Shown: positions 1 through 6,937, numbered from the stretch's first letter. The stretch is DNA of 9,768 nucleotides from Candidatus Cloacimonadota bacterium (GCA_018654125.1 JABIME010000048.1:1-9768), one strand, 5' to 3'. A program made the numbers and translations. Notes: generated by a model not told the origin, from the sequence alone.

Positions 1-626
1 ATGTTACTGCTGTCTATTCCGATGGAGAATCTGAACCATCTAATTCTGAATTAGTGAATATTGTACTTGCTCCACCCGAAAACCTGACTTACCAGGTGAA
101 TGGTGGTAATGTTGTTATTCTAGAGTGGGATACACCATCAGGATATGAAACCAGAAATATTACCGGATTTAGAGTTTACAGGGATAATGAGATGATAGCG
201 GAACCTGTTGTAGGTTTTTTTGCTGATCTAGATGTTCCAGCTGGACTACACTATTACTATGCTACTACTCTCTATGGTGACTATGAGTCCGGTTCATCCA
301 ATATCATAGAAGTTGAAATTACTTCAGCAGGTAATGATCTGCTTCCTATGGAGACAAGTTTGGGAGTAAACTTTCCCAATCCATTCAATCCACGTACTAC
401 TATCAATTTCCAGCTATCAACAGAAAGTGAAATTGAACTTTCTATTTTCAATATTAAAGGCGAAAAAGTGAAAACGCTGATAGACGGTAAATTGAGTGCC
501 AATTTCCATTCAATTGAGTGGAATGGTACAGATGAATATGGTAAATCTGTTTCAAGTGGAATATATTTTTATAAAATGAAGACTGCTAGATTCGTTTCAA
601 CTAAGAAGATGATCTTGATGAAATAA
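1..626 (+). CDS. C-terminal part of a secreted fibronectin type III-like protein with FlgD-Ig-like/T9SS-type sorting domain (5' partial)
   Basis: The reading frame is open from base 3 with no stop upstream, so the start lies outside the window; a GTG at 54 is an internal Val codon. About 207 residues are visible. The first residues (VTAVYSDGESEPSN) look like the last strand of one fibronectin type III-like domain. A second such domain follows (about 75-330), ending in the similar YYYATTLYGDYESGSSN, so these are tandem repeats. The last 95 residues (339-623) form a FlgD-Ig-like or type IX secretion sorting domain: the NFPNPFNPRTTINF box, then IELSIFNIKGEKV, then WNGTDEYGKSVSSGIYFY and a basic end. 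In Bacteroidetes such tails direct export and surface attachment; in Cloacimonadota-like lineages this box is abundant, but the export route is less certain. The function of the missing N-terminal part cannot be judged. The gene ends before a strong terminator. Confidence 0.88.
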   Translation, partial: VTAVYSDGESEPSNSELVNIVLAPPENLTYQVNGGNVVILEWDTPSGYETRNITGFRVYRDNEMIAEPVVGFFADLDVPAGLHYYYATTLYGDYESGSSNIIEVEITSAGNDLLPMETSLGVNFPNPFNPRTTINFQLSTESEIELSIFNIKGEKVKTLIDGKLSANFHSIEWNGTDEYGKSVSSGIYFYKMKTARFVSTKKMILMK

Positions 627-647
627 CAGAAGATCGGGTAGTTCTGA

Positions 648-675
648 TTGACACCAAATAGTGAATATATAAAAA
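648..675 (+). promoter_or_regulatory. Candidate sigma-70-type promoter for the mnmA operon, overlapping the terminator
   Basis: A perfect TTGACA (648-653) is followed by TATAAA (668-673, spacing 14) or TAAAAA (670-675, spacing 16). The TATAAA option has the better hexamer but short spacing. Predicted initiation near 680-683 falls within the left arm of the terminator, so such transcripts would not contain the full hairpin. It is the only convincing promoter-like sequence between the upstream stop codon and mnmA. The call is inference from sequence; promoter consensus in this lineage is not established here. Confidence 0.4.
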
Positions 676-708
676 ATAACACAGATTAATTGCTGTGTTA
701 TTTTTTTT
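671..708 (+). terminator. Rho-independent terminator after the sorting-domain gene
   Basis: Arms TAACACAG (677-684) and CTGTGTTA (693-700) pair perfectly around an 8-nt loop, ATTAATTG. The left arm is preceded by A6 (671-676) and the right arm is followed by T8 (701-708), so the stem can extend to 14 bp. This is a textbook intrinsic terminator for the upstream gene. The A-run makes it usable in both directions, though no minus-strand gene ends here. Its right arm lies only about 18 nt before the mnmA start. Confidence 0.9.
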
Positions 709-713
709 CTAAC

Positions 714-721
714 AAAGAGGG
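714..721 (+). promoter_or_regulatory. Ribosome binding site that fixes the mnmA start
   Basis: AAAGAGGG lies 4-5 nt before the ATG at 726. It rules out an in-frame TTG at 690, which would start inside the terminator hairpin and add 12 residues unlike the family's N-terminus. Confidence 0.85.
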
Positions 722-725
722 TTTT

Positions 726-1775
726 ATGAAAATAGCAGTTGCCATGAGTGGAGGAGTTGACAGTTCAGTTGCTGCTGCACTATTAAAAAAAGATGGTCAT
801 GAAGTATTTGGACTTACCATGCGTCAGTACGATGCAAAAAAATCCGGATATGGTGAAAATGAAGGAATTGAAGCTGATATAAAAGATGCTAAAGCTGTTT
901 GCAAAAAATTGGGTATAGAGCATTTTGTGGTAGATCTGCAAGAGGATTTCAAGAAAATAGTTGAGAAGAATTTCATTGATGAATACTCTTCCGGTCGCAC
1001 ACCCAATCCTTGTGTAATCTGTAACCCAACTATAAAATTTGGGAAATTCATGGAAGCAGCTTTCAAACTGGGAGCAGATAAAATTGCAACTGGGCACTAT
1101 ATCCAGATCAAAAAGGAACGTGGTCAATTTAATATTTTTACACCTGTAGATACTTCAAAAGATCAAACATATATGATTTGGAAACTGAATCAACATCAGC
1201 TTTCAAAAACTATTTTTCCTGTTTCAGGATATCAGAAACCTCAGATTCGTAAACTTGCATCTGATCTTGAACTTCCAATACATTCCAAAAAGGATAGCCA
1301 GGAGATCTGCTTTATCAAAGATCATTATGAAGATTTCCTGAAAGACCACATTATTTTCAAACCTGGTGATATAGCACTTCCAAGTGGTGAAATTATTGGT
1401 AAACATCGAGGACTAGTACTCTACACGATCGGGCAGAGAAAGGGGCTCAACACTCCCTGGAGATCTCCTTTATATGTTTTAAAGTTAGATTTGATAAATA
1501 ATATACTTATTGTCACAGAAAATCCTGATGACCTTCTGGCTGATAGTTTAACGCTAGAAGATATGAATTGGATCTCAGGTAAAAAACCTGAGAATATGAG
1601 AGGGATCTCTATCCAGATTCGCTACAATAGCGGCCCTGTTCCTGTAAAAAACATACAGGAAAAAGACAACTCACTTTTAATTGAATTAGAAAAAAATACA
1701 CGCGCTGTTACACCGGGTCAGTCAGGGGTTTTTTATAGAGATAATATGCTACTTGGCGGTGGGATAATTAAATAG
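726..1775 (+). CDS. mnmA: tRNA-specific 2-thiouridylase MnmA
   Basis: This cytoplasmic enzyme activates U34 of tRNA-Lys, -Glu and -Gln with ATP and places sulfur at position 2 of the wobble uridine. At 349 aa it has the usual family length. The N-terminal PP-loop is SGGVDSS (8-14). TPNPCVICN (92-100) carries the catalytic Cys99, equivalent to E. coli Cys102. ATGHY (121-125), SKDQTY (144-149) and SQEICFI (191-197) with the second catalytic Cys195 follow. C-terminal signatures are YTIGQRKGL and VTPGQSGVFY, then LGGGII. Cys96 sits where E. coli has Asp99, giving a CxxC plus distant C arrangement, which suggests three cysteine ligands for an iron-sulfur cluster. The start is ATG 726 with a good ribosome binding site. 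It is the first gene of a likely three-gene unit with the epimerase 38 nt downstream, a linkage with no obvious functional logic. Family identity is secure. Confidence 0.96.
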   Translation: MKIAVAMSGGVDSSVAAALLKKDGHEVFGLTMRQYDAKKSGYGENEGIEADIKDAKAVCKKLGIEHFVVDLQEDFKKIVEKNFIDEYSSGRTPNPCVICNPTIKFGKFMEAAFKLGADKIATGHYIQIKKERGQFNIFTPVDTSKDQTYMIWKLNQHQLSKTIFPVSGYQKPQIRKLASDLELPIHSKKDSQEICFIKDHYEDFLKDHIIFKPGDIALPSGEIIGKHRGLVLYTIGQRKGLNTPWRSPLYVLKLDLINNILIVTENPDDLLADSLTLEDMNWISGKKPENMRGISIQIRYNSGPVPVKNIQEKDNSLLIELEKNTRAVTPGQSGVFYRDNMLLGGGIIK

Positions 1776-1801
1776 AGTTTCAGAATTAATAATTGAAGAT
1801 C

Positions 1802-1806
1802 GGAGA
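1802..1806 (+). promoter_or_regulatory. Ribosome binding site for the UDP-GlcNAc 2-epimerase gene
   Basis: GGAGA lies 7 nt before the ATG at 1814. It favours this ATG over an in-frame TTG at 1793, which has no such signal and would add seven residues. Confidence 0.75.
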
Positions 1807-1813
1807 AATAAAT

Positions 1814-2926
1814 ATGAGTTTTAAGCTGAAGAAGGGTAAGAAAAAGATACACATAATTGTTGGAGCCAGACCAAATTTTATGAAGATGGCTCCACTTTAT
1901 AAAGAGTTTGCTAAATTCAAAAATGAATTTGAGATCAAATTGATCCATACAGGTCAACATTATGATGAGCGTATGAGTAAGTTCTTCTTTGATGATCTGC
2001 AAATGCCAAAGCCTGATGAATATCTGGAAGTGGGAAGTGGAACACACGGAAAGCAGACTGCAAAAATAATGGAGCGTTATGAAGAAGTTCTACTTAAAGA
2101 CAAACCCGATCTGGTAATCGTTGCAGGTGATGTGAACAGCACCTCTGCCTGCGCAATTGATGCGGTTAAACTTCATATTCCTGTTGCACACCTAGAGGCA
2201 GGATTGCGTAGTTTTGCTCGTTCAATGCCCGAGGAGATCAACCGTATTTTAACAGATGCAATTTCCAATTATCTCCTCACACCATCTATAGATGGTGATG
2301 AGAATTTGTTGGCTGAAGGTGTTTCAAAAGATAAGATATTTTTTGTTGGGAACATCATGATAGATTCATTGATGCAGTACCAAGAAAAAGCTAGAAATTC
2401 TGATATTCTAGATAGAATTGATATTAAAGATGATTACGCGCTTATCACTCTGCACCGCCCTTCTAATGTTGATAACAAAGAAGGACTGCTCACCATTCTG
2501 AACGCTTTTGAGGAGATCTCAAAATCAATTAGTCTCATTTTCCCTATTCATCCTCGAACCACTAAACAGATCCAAACTTTTGAGCTGGAAGAGAAGGTGA
2601 AGAAGATGAGAAACTTGCATCTGGTACCGCCTGTGGGTTATTATGATTTTCTAAAACTGCAGATGGATGCTAAATTTATCCTGACAGATTCGGGTGGAAT
2701 TCAGGAAGAATCAACCTATTTTGGAGTTCCCTGCCTTACATTGCGTCCAAATACTGAGAGACCCATAACAATTACCCAAGGGACAAATACTCTAGTAAAA
2801 TTAGAGACAGATGATATTATAAATGAAGCTAAAAAAATCTTGTCAGGAAACATTAAAAAAGGAAGTATTCCAAAATATTGGGATGGCAAGACAGCTGAAA
2901 GAATTGTAAAAATATTTAAGGATTAA
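1814..2926 (+). CDS. wecB: UDP-N-acetylglucosamine 2-epimerase (non-hydrolysing, WecB family)
   Basis: This cytoplasmic enzyme interconverts UDP-GlcNAc and UDP-ManNAc, supplying ManNAc-type sugars for surface polysaccharide. The 370 aa match the family length and its GT-B fold of two Rossmann domains. Visible signatures in order are GARPNFMKMAPL (17-28), HTGQHYD (45-51), GDVNS with Asp106 (E. coli Asp95), LEAGLRS with Glu128 (Glu117), PEEINR (139-144, Glu131 region), LHRPSNVD with His214 (His213), IHPR (245-248), TDSGGIQEES (291-300) and TERP (314-317). The GARPNFMK form rather than FGTRPE places it in the subgroup common in deep-branching bacteria and archaea. The N-terminus has a short basic extension (residues 4-11). 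The isomerase-like gene starts 3 nt after its stop, so the two are almost certainly co-transcribed and probably translationally coupled. No glycosyltransferase or UDP-ManNAc dehydrogenase is visible nearby, so the end product is unknown. Confidence 0.95.
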   Translation: MSFKLKKGKKKIHIIVGARPNFMKMAPLYKEFAKFKNEFEIKLIHTGQHYDERMSKFFFDDLQMPKPDEYLEVGSGTHGKQTAKIMERYEEVLLKDKPDLVIVAGDVNSTSACAIDAVKLHIPVAHLEAGLRSFARSMPEEINRILTDAISNYLLTPSIDGDENLLAEGVSKDKIFFVGNIMIDSLMQYQEKARNSDILDRIDIKDDYALITLHRPSNVDNKEGLLTILNAFEEISKSISLIFPIHPRTTKQIQTFELEEKVKKMRNLHLVPPVGYYDFLKLQMDAKFILTDSGGIQEESTYFGVPCLTLRPNTERPITITQGTNTLVKLETDDIINEAKKILSGNIKKGSIPKYWDGKTAERIVKIFKD

Positions 2927-2929
2927 ATT

Positions 2930-4141
2930 ATGAGATCAGCATTTATTCCGGTAACATCAGACTTTTTAAGCGATAAAGAACTTGAGAAGATAGTTACTTC
3001 CAATTATAAAAAAATAAATGAATTCTGCGTAAACCGTATTGAAAAGAAAGATATTTTAGAGGCAGAAAAAATCTATTATTTTATTGTTACAGGTGGTACT
3101 GAAGCCCAGGTTCTTGATCTGCAAAAACTCAGAGATGAGAAGTTTGCAGATGAGGAGATCATCTTGCTTGCATACGGAAGCAATAACTCTTTGGCTGCTA
3201 GTATGGAGCTTCTGGCACGTTTTAACCAAATTGGAAAGAAAGGTAGGATAATTTATCTTCCTGCAAATGAAACTATTGAAAGCAGAACTGTAAATATACA
3301 AAATTTAAATGGGAAAAGACAACTTGAAGGAAGCAGGATCGGTGAGGTGGGAACACCATCAGATTGGTTGGTTGCCAGCAGTCCCTCTGCTAAAACTGTG
3401 AAAGATAATTGGGGAGCTGATGTTATTCCAATAAAAATGGAAGAGCTTAAAAAATACTTTTCTGAAGTTACAGATAGTGAGTGTCAGGAAAATTTTGAGG
3501 AGCTTACAGTAAATTCACAAGAGATCATTGAGCCTACAAACAAAGATATTATCAACAATATAAAAGTATATATTGCAATGAGGCGACTTGTAGAAAAATA
3601 TAAGCTAGATGCACTTGCATTACGTTGTTTTGATCTTGTGTTGGATTTTGGTACGACAGGATGCTTTGCTCTTTCACGCCTTAATGATGAGGGGATCATT
3701 GCAGGATGTGAGGGTGATATGGTTAGCACAATTGGTATGTTGCTTGTTTATAAGAAGACTGGTAAATTACCATGGATGGCAAATCCTTCCAGACTAATAG
3801 TAGAAAACAATTCCTTAATTATTGCCCATTGCACAGTACCAAGAACAATTGTTAAGGATTATACTATTCGTTCACATTTTGAGTCGGGAATTGGTGTGGG
3901 AATTCAAGGTACTTTCCCAAAAGGTGATGTTACGATCTTCCGTATTGGTGGCAATAACTTAGATAAAGTATGGCTGGCAAAAGGTGAAATTGTTCATACA
4001 TCTAATGAATGTGATCTTTGCAGAACTCAGATCGAAGTAAAATTACACTCAGAAAATAGTGTTGCAAATCTATTACATGAACCACTTGGGAATCATTTGA
4101 TTATAGTTCCTGGGAATTTTGAAGATATGCCAATAATATAG
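2930..4141 (+). CDS. L-fucose/L-arabinose isomerase-fold protein (FucI/AraA-like, substrate unknown)
   Basis: This 403-aa protein resembles the short, divergent FucI/AraA-like family rather than full-length FucI (about 590 aa). The N-terminal domain has VTGGTEAQ (53-60), NNSLAASMELLARF (85-98) and EVGTPSDWLVAS (139-150), all typical of the group. The C-terminal half carries candidate metal and active-site residues: Glu261 and Asp263 in CEGD, His300 in AHC, His316 in RSHFESG, and His383 and His389 in HEPLGNH. Thus the acidic and histidine set needed for a divalent-metal aldose-ketose isomerase seems present, although the residue assignment is by eye. A conserved-looking CDLCRTQ (361-367) follows the last strand-rich part. 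The start is ATG 2930 with AAGGA (2918-2922) seven nt upstream, inside the end of wecB. Pairing with the epimerase suggests a sugar role. Substrate and direction cannot be inferred; a non-catalytic role is also possible. Confidence 0.8.
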   Translation: MRSAFIPVTSDFLSDKELEKIVTSNYKKINEFCVNRIEKKDILEAEKIYYFIVTGGTEAQVLDLQKLRDEKFADEEIILLAYGSNNSLAASMELLARFNQIGKKGRIIYLPANETIESRTVNIQNLNGKRQLEGSRIGEVGTPSDWLVASSPSAKTVKDNWGADVIPIKMEELKKYFSEVTDSECQENFEELTVNSQEIIEPTNKDIINNIKVYIAMRRLVEKYKLDALALRCFDLVLDFGTTGCFALSRLNDEGIIAGCEGDMVSTIGMLLVYKKTGKLPWMANPSRLIVENNSLIIAHCTVPRTIVKDYTIRSHFESGIGVGIQGTFPKGDVTIFRIGGNNLDKVWLAKGEIVHTSNECDLCRTQIEVKLHSENSVANLLHEPLGNHLIIVPGNFEDMPII

Positions 4142-4173
4142 TGCAGATTGTAAATACTACTTACAATCTGCAC
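4141..4173. terminator. Perfect 13-bp inverted repeat between convergent genes, likely terminator
   Basis: GTGCAGATTGTAA (4141-4153) and TTACAATCTGCAC (4161-4173) are exact inverse complements around a 7-nt loop. The first base overlaps the stop codon of the isomerase gene, and the kinase gene converging from the other strand stops at 4188. Position argues for a shared terminator. However, the plus-strand 3' flank is AAAAATAAG rather than a T-run, and the minus-strand flank (TATATTATTGG) is only loosely U-rich, so it is not canonical. It may instead be a 3'-end stabilising hairpin. Confidence 0.6.
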
Positions 4174-4187
4174 AAAAATAAGTAATT

Positions 4188-5489
4188 TCAAAACTCTATC
4201 ATGAATACTGTATAACCATCATCATGAGTATTTAATGAAAAATTAAATCCGTGATTCAATAAAATTTCGCGAATAAGTGTTAACCCTAAACCCTGTCCAC
4301 CTGCTTTTGTACTAAAGAATGGTGTAAACAGTTTTTGTTGTGTCTCATTACTGATCTTCTCACCGTTGTTCAAGATCATGAGTCTTCTTTTTGGATGCTG
4401 CTGAGTTTGAATTATAACTTCACCTTTTTTATCTATTGCCTCAACTGCATTTTTAAGAATATTCACCAGCACCTGTTCTATTTGATGAATATCCAAATCA
4501 GTAATCAATCCATTATCAGATAAATCCCACTTCCATTTGATCTCTTTCTCTCCTATTTGTGATGAGATCAATAGCTGCACAGTTTTTAATAGTTCATGAA
4601 GATCTGCTCTGGTTTTCTTAGGCTCTGGGATTCGTACAATATCAGCAAAATTGCGCATAAATTTATTTAGATGTTCATTACGTCTGATCGCTACATTCAT
4701 TGCATCTACAAAATATGTTCTATCTCCCTCTGCAATTTGATCACTATAATTCAAACTTGAATTAAGAATAGAATTCACCGCCCCGATGGAGTTGTTGATC
4801 TCGTGTGACATCATGCGAATAACTTTTTCGTAAGCTGCCCGTTCTGTCTTCAATAACTCTTCTGTTAGCTCTTCGATAACAACAAAACGATTGTTAAATC
4901 CTCGATCTACAAAACAGGCTTTCTGACAGCGAAAGGTTTTCATCCCACTTATAGGAACAACAACCGGTAAACTACTCTCAATTTTGCTTATCTCTTTAGC
5001 TAATTTGCCTGGTACTTCAGCAAAAATCTTGCCTTCTAATTCTTCTATCTTACTATCTATAAACTCTTCTGCCGCTGGGTTAACAGAGATTATTCGCTCA
5101 TCAAAATCAAGGATTACAATTCCAGAAGGGGTAGCTTCGATCAGATTTTCTAGGAAAAAGTGTTGTTCCTGCTGTTTAACGCGCTCCACTCTCAATTGAT
5201 CGATCATTGTATTATAAACATCGATTAGCTTATCCATTTCATAATGACCAACCTTCACAAATTTCATACTGAAATCTTTATCCTCTATCGATTCTATGCC
5301 GGAGGTAATGGTGTTAATTGGTCTGATCAGTTGACGATATAAAAGAATTGAGATGATAATCGTGATGAAGATCACAACCTCTGCAGCAAGGAACAGGAGG
5401 ATCTTATCTTTCATCAAATTCAATGAGAGAATTATTAGAACAATGTGAATTAATGAAACAAAGAGAATATATTTAGTTCGCAATCTCAT
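4188..5489 (-). CDS. Membrane sensor histidine kinase, NtrB/NtrY-like, with minimal periplasmic loop
   Basis: This 433-aa inner-membrane kinase is the partner of the adjacent response regulator. In order: two membrane segments (about 7-25 and 30-51) separated by only about four polar residues, a HAMP linker (52-100, with RPIN at 56-59), a PAS domain (about 112-210), a dimerisation and phosphoacceptor helix with His229 in MMSHEINNS, then an ATPase domain. The latter has the N-box NILKNAVEAI (343-352), G1 box NNGEKI (374-379), F-box TPFFSTK (389-395) and G2 box GGQGLGL (397-403). The G1 box has Asn where most kinases have Asp (DNGxGI); I recall this as usual in one FCB kinase subgroup, so activity is not excluded. 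With almost no extracytoplasmic loop, sensing must be intramembrane, cytoplasmic through PAS, or through a partner. Its ATG overlaps the regulator's TGA by 4 nt, so the two are translationally coupled. Confidence 0.93.
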   Translation of the reverse strand: MRLRTKYILFVSLIHIVLIILSLNLMKDKILLFLAAEVVIFITIIISILLYRQLIRPINTITSGIESIEDKDFSMKFVKVGHYEMDKLIDVYNTMIDQLRVERVKQQEQHFFLENLIEATPSGIVILDFDERIISVNPAAEEFIDSKIEELEGKIFAEVPGKLAKEISKIESSLPVVVPISGMKTFRCQKACFVDRGFNNRFVVIEELTEELLKTERAAYEKVIRMMSHEINNSIGAVNSILNSSLNYSDQIAEGDRTYFVDAMNVAIRRNEHLNKFMRNFADIVRIPEPKKTRADLHELLKTVQLLISSQIGEKEIKWKWDLSDNGLITDLDIHQIEQVLVNILKNAVEAIDKKGEVIIQTQQHPKRRLMILNNGEKISNETQQKLFTPFFSTKAGGQGLGLTLIREILLNHGFNFSLNTHDDGYTVFMIEF

Positions 5490-6868
5490 AGAGTAATTCC
5501 GAATTTCTCCATACGTCTATATAGTGCTGCCCTACTTAATCCAAGTGATTTTGCTGCCTTGGAAATATTGTTTTTATAGTGATCCAGGGCTTTGATGACC
5601 ATATTCTTCTCAACCTCATCTAAGGTCATACTTCCTACTTCCGGAATGGAAGTTTTTGACGTTTTTTGCGGACCGGATTTGTATTCATCTGTAAAATCTT
5701 CCAATTCAATAATATCTTTATTGGAAATAAGTATCACCCGCTCTACCAAATTCTTTAGTTCGCGGATATTGCCCGGCCAGGAGAGTCTTTTCATCCATTC
5801 AACTGCAGGATTGCTTATCTGTAATTTAGGTCGTTTATAGGTTTTTCTTAGTTTTTCTACAAAATGGCTTACTAGAAGTGGGATATCACCCGGACGATCT
5901 CTTAGGGGTGGAATTTGAACTGAGATCAGGTTTATTCTGTAGAAGAGATCTTCTCTGAACTCTCCATCAGCAACCATATCATTCAAATCTCTATTTGTAG
6001 CCGAGATCACCCTGATATCAACTGATTTTGTTTTACTTGAACCTAGCACCTCAAAAGTGCGATCTTGCAAAACCCGCAATAGCTTCACCTGACTACTCAG
6101 GCCTAATTCTCCCAGTTCATCTAAGAAGATACTACCTGTATGAGCCATCTCAAAACGCCCGATCCTACTACTCTTGGCATCGGTAAATGCACCCTTTATA
6201 TGCCCGAACATTTCACTCTCGAAGAGTGAGGTTGAAATTCCACCCAGATTTACTTTTACAAAAGGTTGATTTTTTCTAAAACTATTGTTATGTATCGCTT
6301 CTGCAAAAAGCTCTTTTCCGGTTCCACTTTCTCCAAATATCAGAACAGAAGCTTCTGAGGAGGATACTCTTCCAATTGTTTCCAACGCCTTTACAAAGGC
6401 AGGATCACGTCCAACCAGATCGGTAAAATCATACATCTCATCCAATTGCTTACGAGAGTGTGTTCCCTTTTTTCCCATCTGTTCAGAAAGATGAAGTGCT
6501 GTACGTGTAGACTGCATAAAATGCTCATTATTCCAGGGTTTTGTAATGAAATCCAATGCTCCCAGTTTCATTCCCTGTACAGCAAGTTCAATACTGCCCC
6601 AGGCTGTGATAAGAATTACAGGAATTGTGGGAAGTAACATTTTTATCTTCTTTAAGAGTTTCAACCCTTCCTCACCGGAGGTCTCCATCGTGAAATTCAT
6701 ATCCAGAATGATCAGATCAAATTTATCTCTTCTTATTAACAGCATTGCAGTTGCAGGATTAGCTGCTGATGCAGATTCGAATTCATTCTGTTTGAAGAGA
6801 AGACCAAGAGATGCCTGTATAGCAAAATCATCATCAATTATTAAAACTTTTGGCAATTTAACCTCCAT
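5486..6868 (-). CDS. NtrC-family (sigma-54-dependent) response regulator
   Basis: This 460-aa cytoplasmic enhancer-binding activator has the full three-domain plan. The receiver domain (about 8-125) has the DDD acidic pocket (12-14), phosphoacceptor Asp56 in LILDM, Thr88 and Lys110. The AAA+ domain (about 148-385) has Walker A GESGTGKE (179-186), the sigma-54 contact loop as GAFTDA (226-231) instead of GAFTGA, and Walker B SIFLDE (246-251). A Fis-type helix-turn-helix closes the protein (about 418-458, AAKSLGLSRAALYRRM). Two starts are plausible. ATG 6868, the outer boundary given here, has no good ribosome binding site. TTG 6856 has GGAGG five nt upstream and gives MPKVLIIDDD, a classic receiver N-terminus, so the shorter form is at least as likely. 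It follows the permeases by 69 nt on the same strand and overlaps the kinase by 4 nt. The likely targets are the permease genes, which is inference. Confidence 0.95.
   Translation of the reverse strand: MEVKLPKVLIIDDDFAIQASLGLLFKQNEFESASAANPATAMLLIRRDKFDLIILDMNFTMETSGEEGLKLLKKIKMLLPTIPVILITAWGSIELAVQGMKLGALDFITKPWNNEHFMQSTRTALHLSEQMGKKGTHSRKQLDEMYDFTDLVGRDPAFVKALETIGRVSSSEASVLIFGESGTGKELFAEAIHNNSFRKNQPFVKVNLGGISTSLFESEMFGHIKGAFTDAKSSRIGRFEMAHTGSIFLDELGELGLSSQVKLLRVLQDRTFEVLGSSKTKSVDIRVISATNRDLNDMVADGEFREDLFYRINLISVQIPPLRDRPGDIPLLVSHFVEKLRKTYKRPKLQISNPAVEWMKRLSWPGNIRELKNLVERVILISNKDIIELEDFTDEYKSGPQKTSKTSIPEVGSMTLDEVEKNMVIKALDHYKNNISKAAKSLGLSRAALYRRMEKFGITL
6862..6866 (-). promoter_or_regulatory. 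GGAGG ribosome binding site favouring a TTG start for the response regulator
   Basis: On the minus strand GGAGG overlaps the last base of the ATG at 6868-6866 and lies 5 nt before an in-frame TTG (6856-6854). The ATG itself has no purine-rich motif at a suitable distance. Every other plus- or minus-strand gene start here that is not coupled by overlap has a clear ribosome binding site, which supports the TTG. Confidence 0.55.
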
Positions 6869-6937
6869 AAATTAATTTGAAAAAGCCTAAAGGTTTGTCA
6901 AGTCTTCAGACTCATCAGAAATCCATATAGTCATAAT

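Noticed and set aside
690..725. In-frame TTG extension of mnmA by 12 residues
   Set aside because: It starts inside the terminator hairpin, lacks a ribosome binding site and is unlike MnmA N-termini; ATG 726 has AAAGAGGG at the right distance.
783..1127. Open frame of 114 codons on the minus strand within mnmA
   Set aside because: It has no recognisable family or ribosome binding site and lies wholly inside a conserved gene; the other overlapping frames across the window are rejected for the same reason.
1793..1813. In-frame TTG extension of the UDP-GlcNAc 2-epimerase
   Set aside because: GGAGA (1802-1806) falls inside this stretch and is correctly spaced for the ATG at 1814.
6876..6894. 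Weak hairpin plus T5 on the minus strand between the permease and regulator genes
   Set aside because: The stem is only about 3 bp uninterrupted with a 2-nt loop, too weak to call a terminator.
6901..6914. AGTCT-TC-AGACT inverted repeat in the same gap
   Set aside because: A 5-bp stem with a 2-nt spacer is easily explained by chance; no second copy seen near the other genes.
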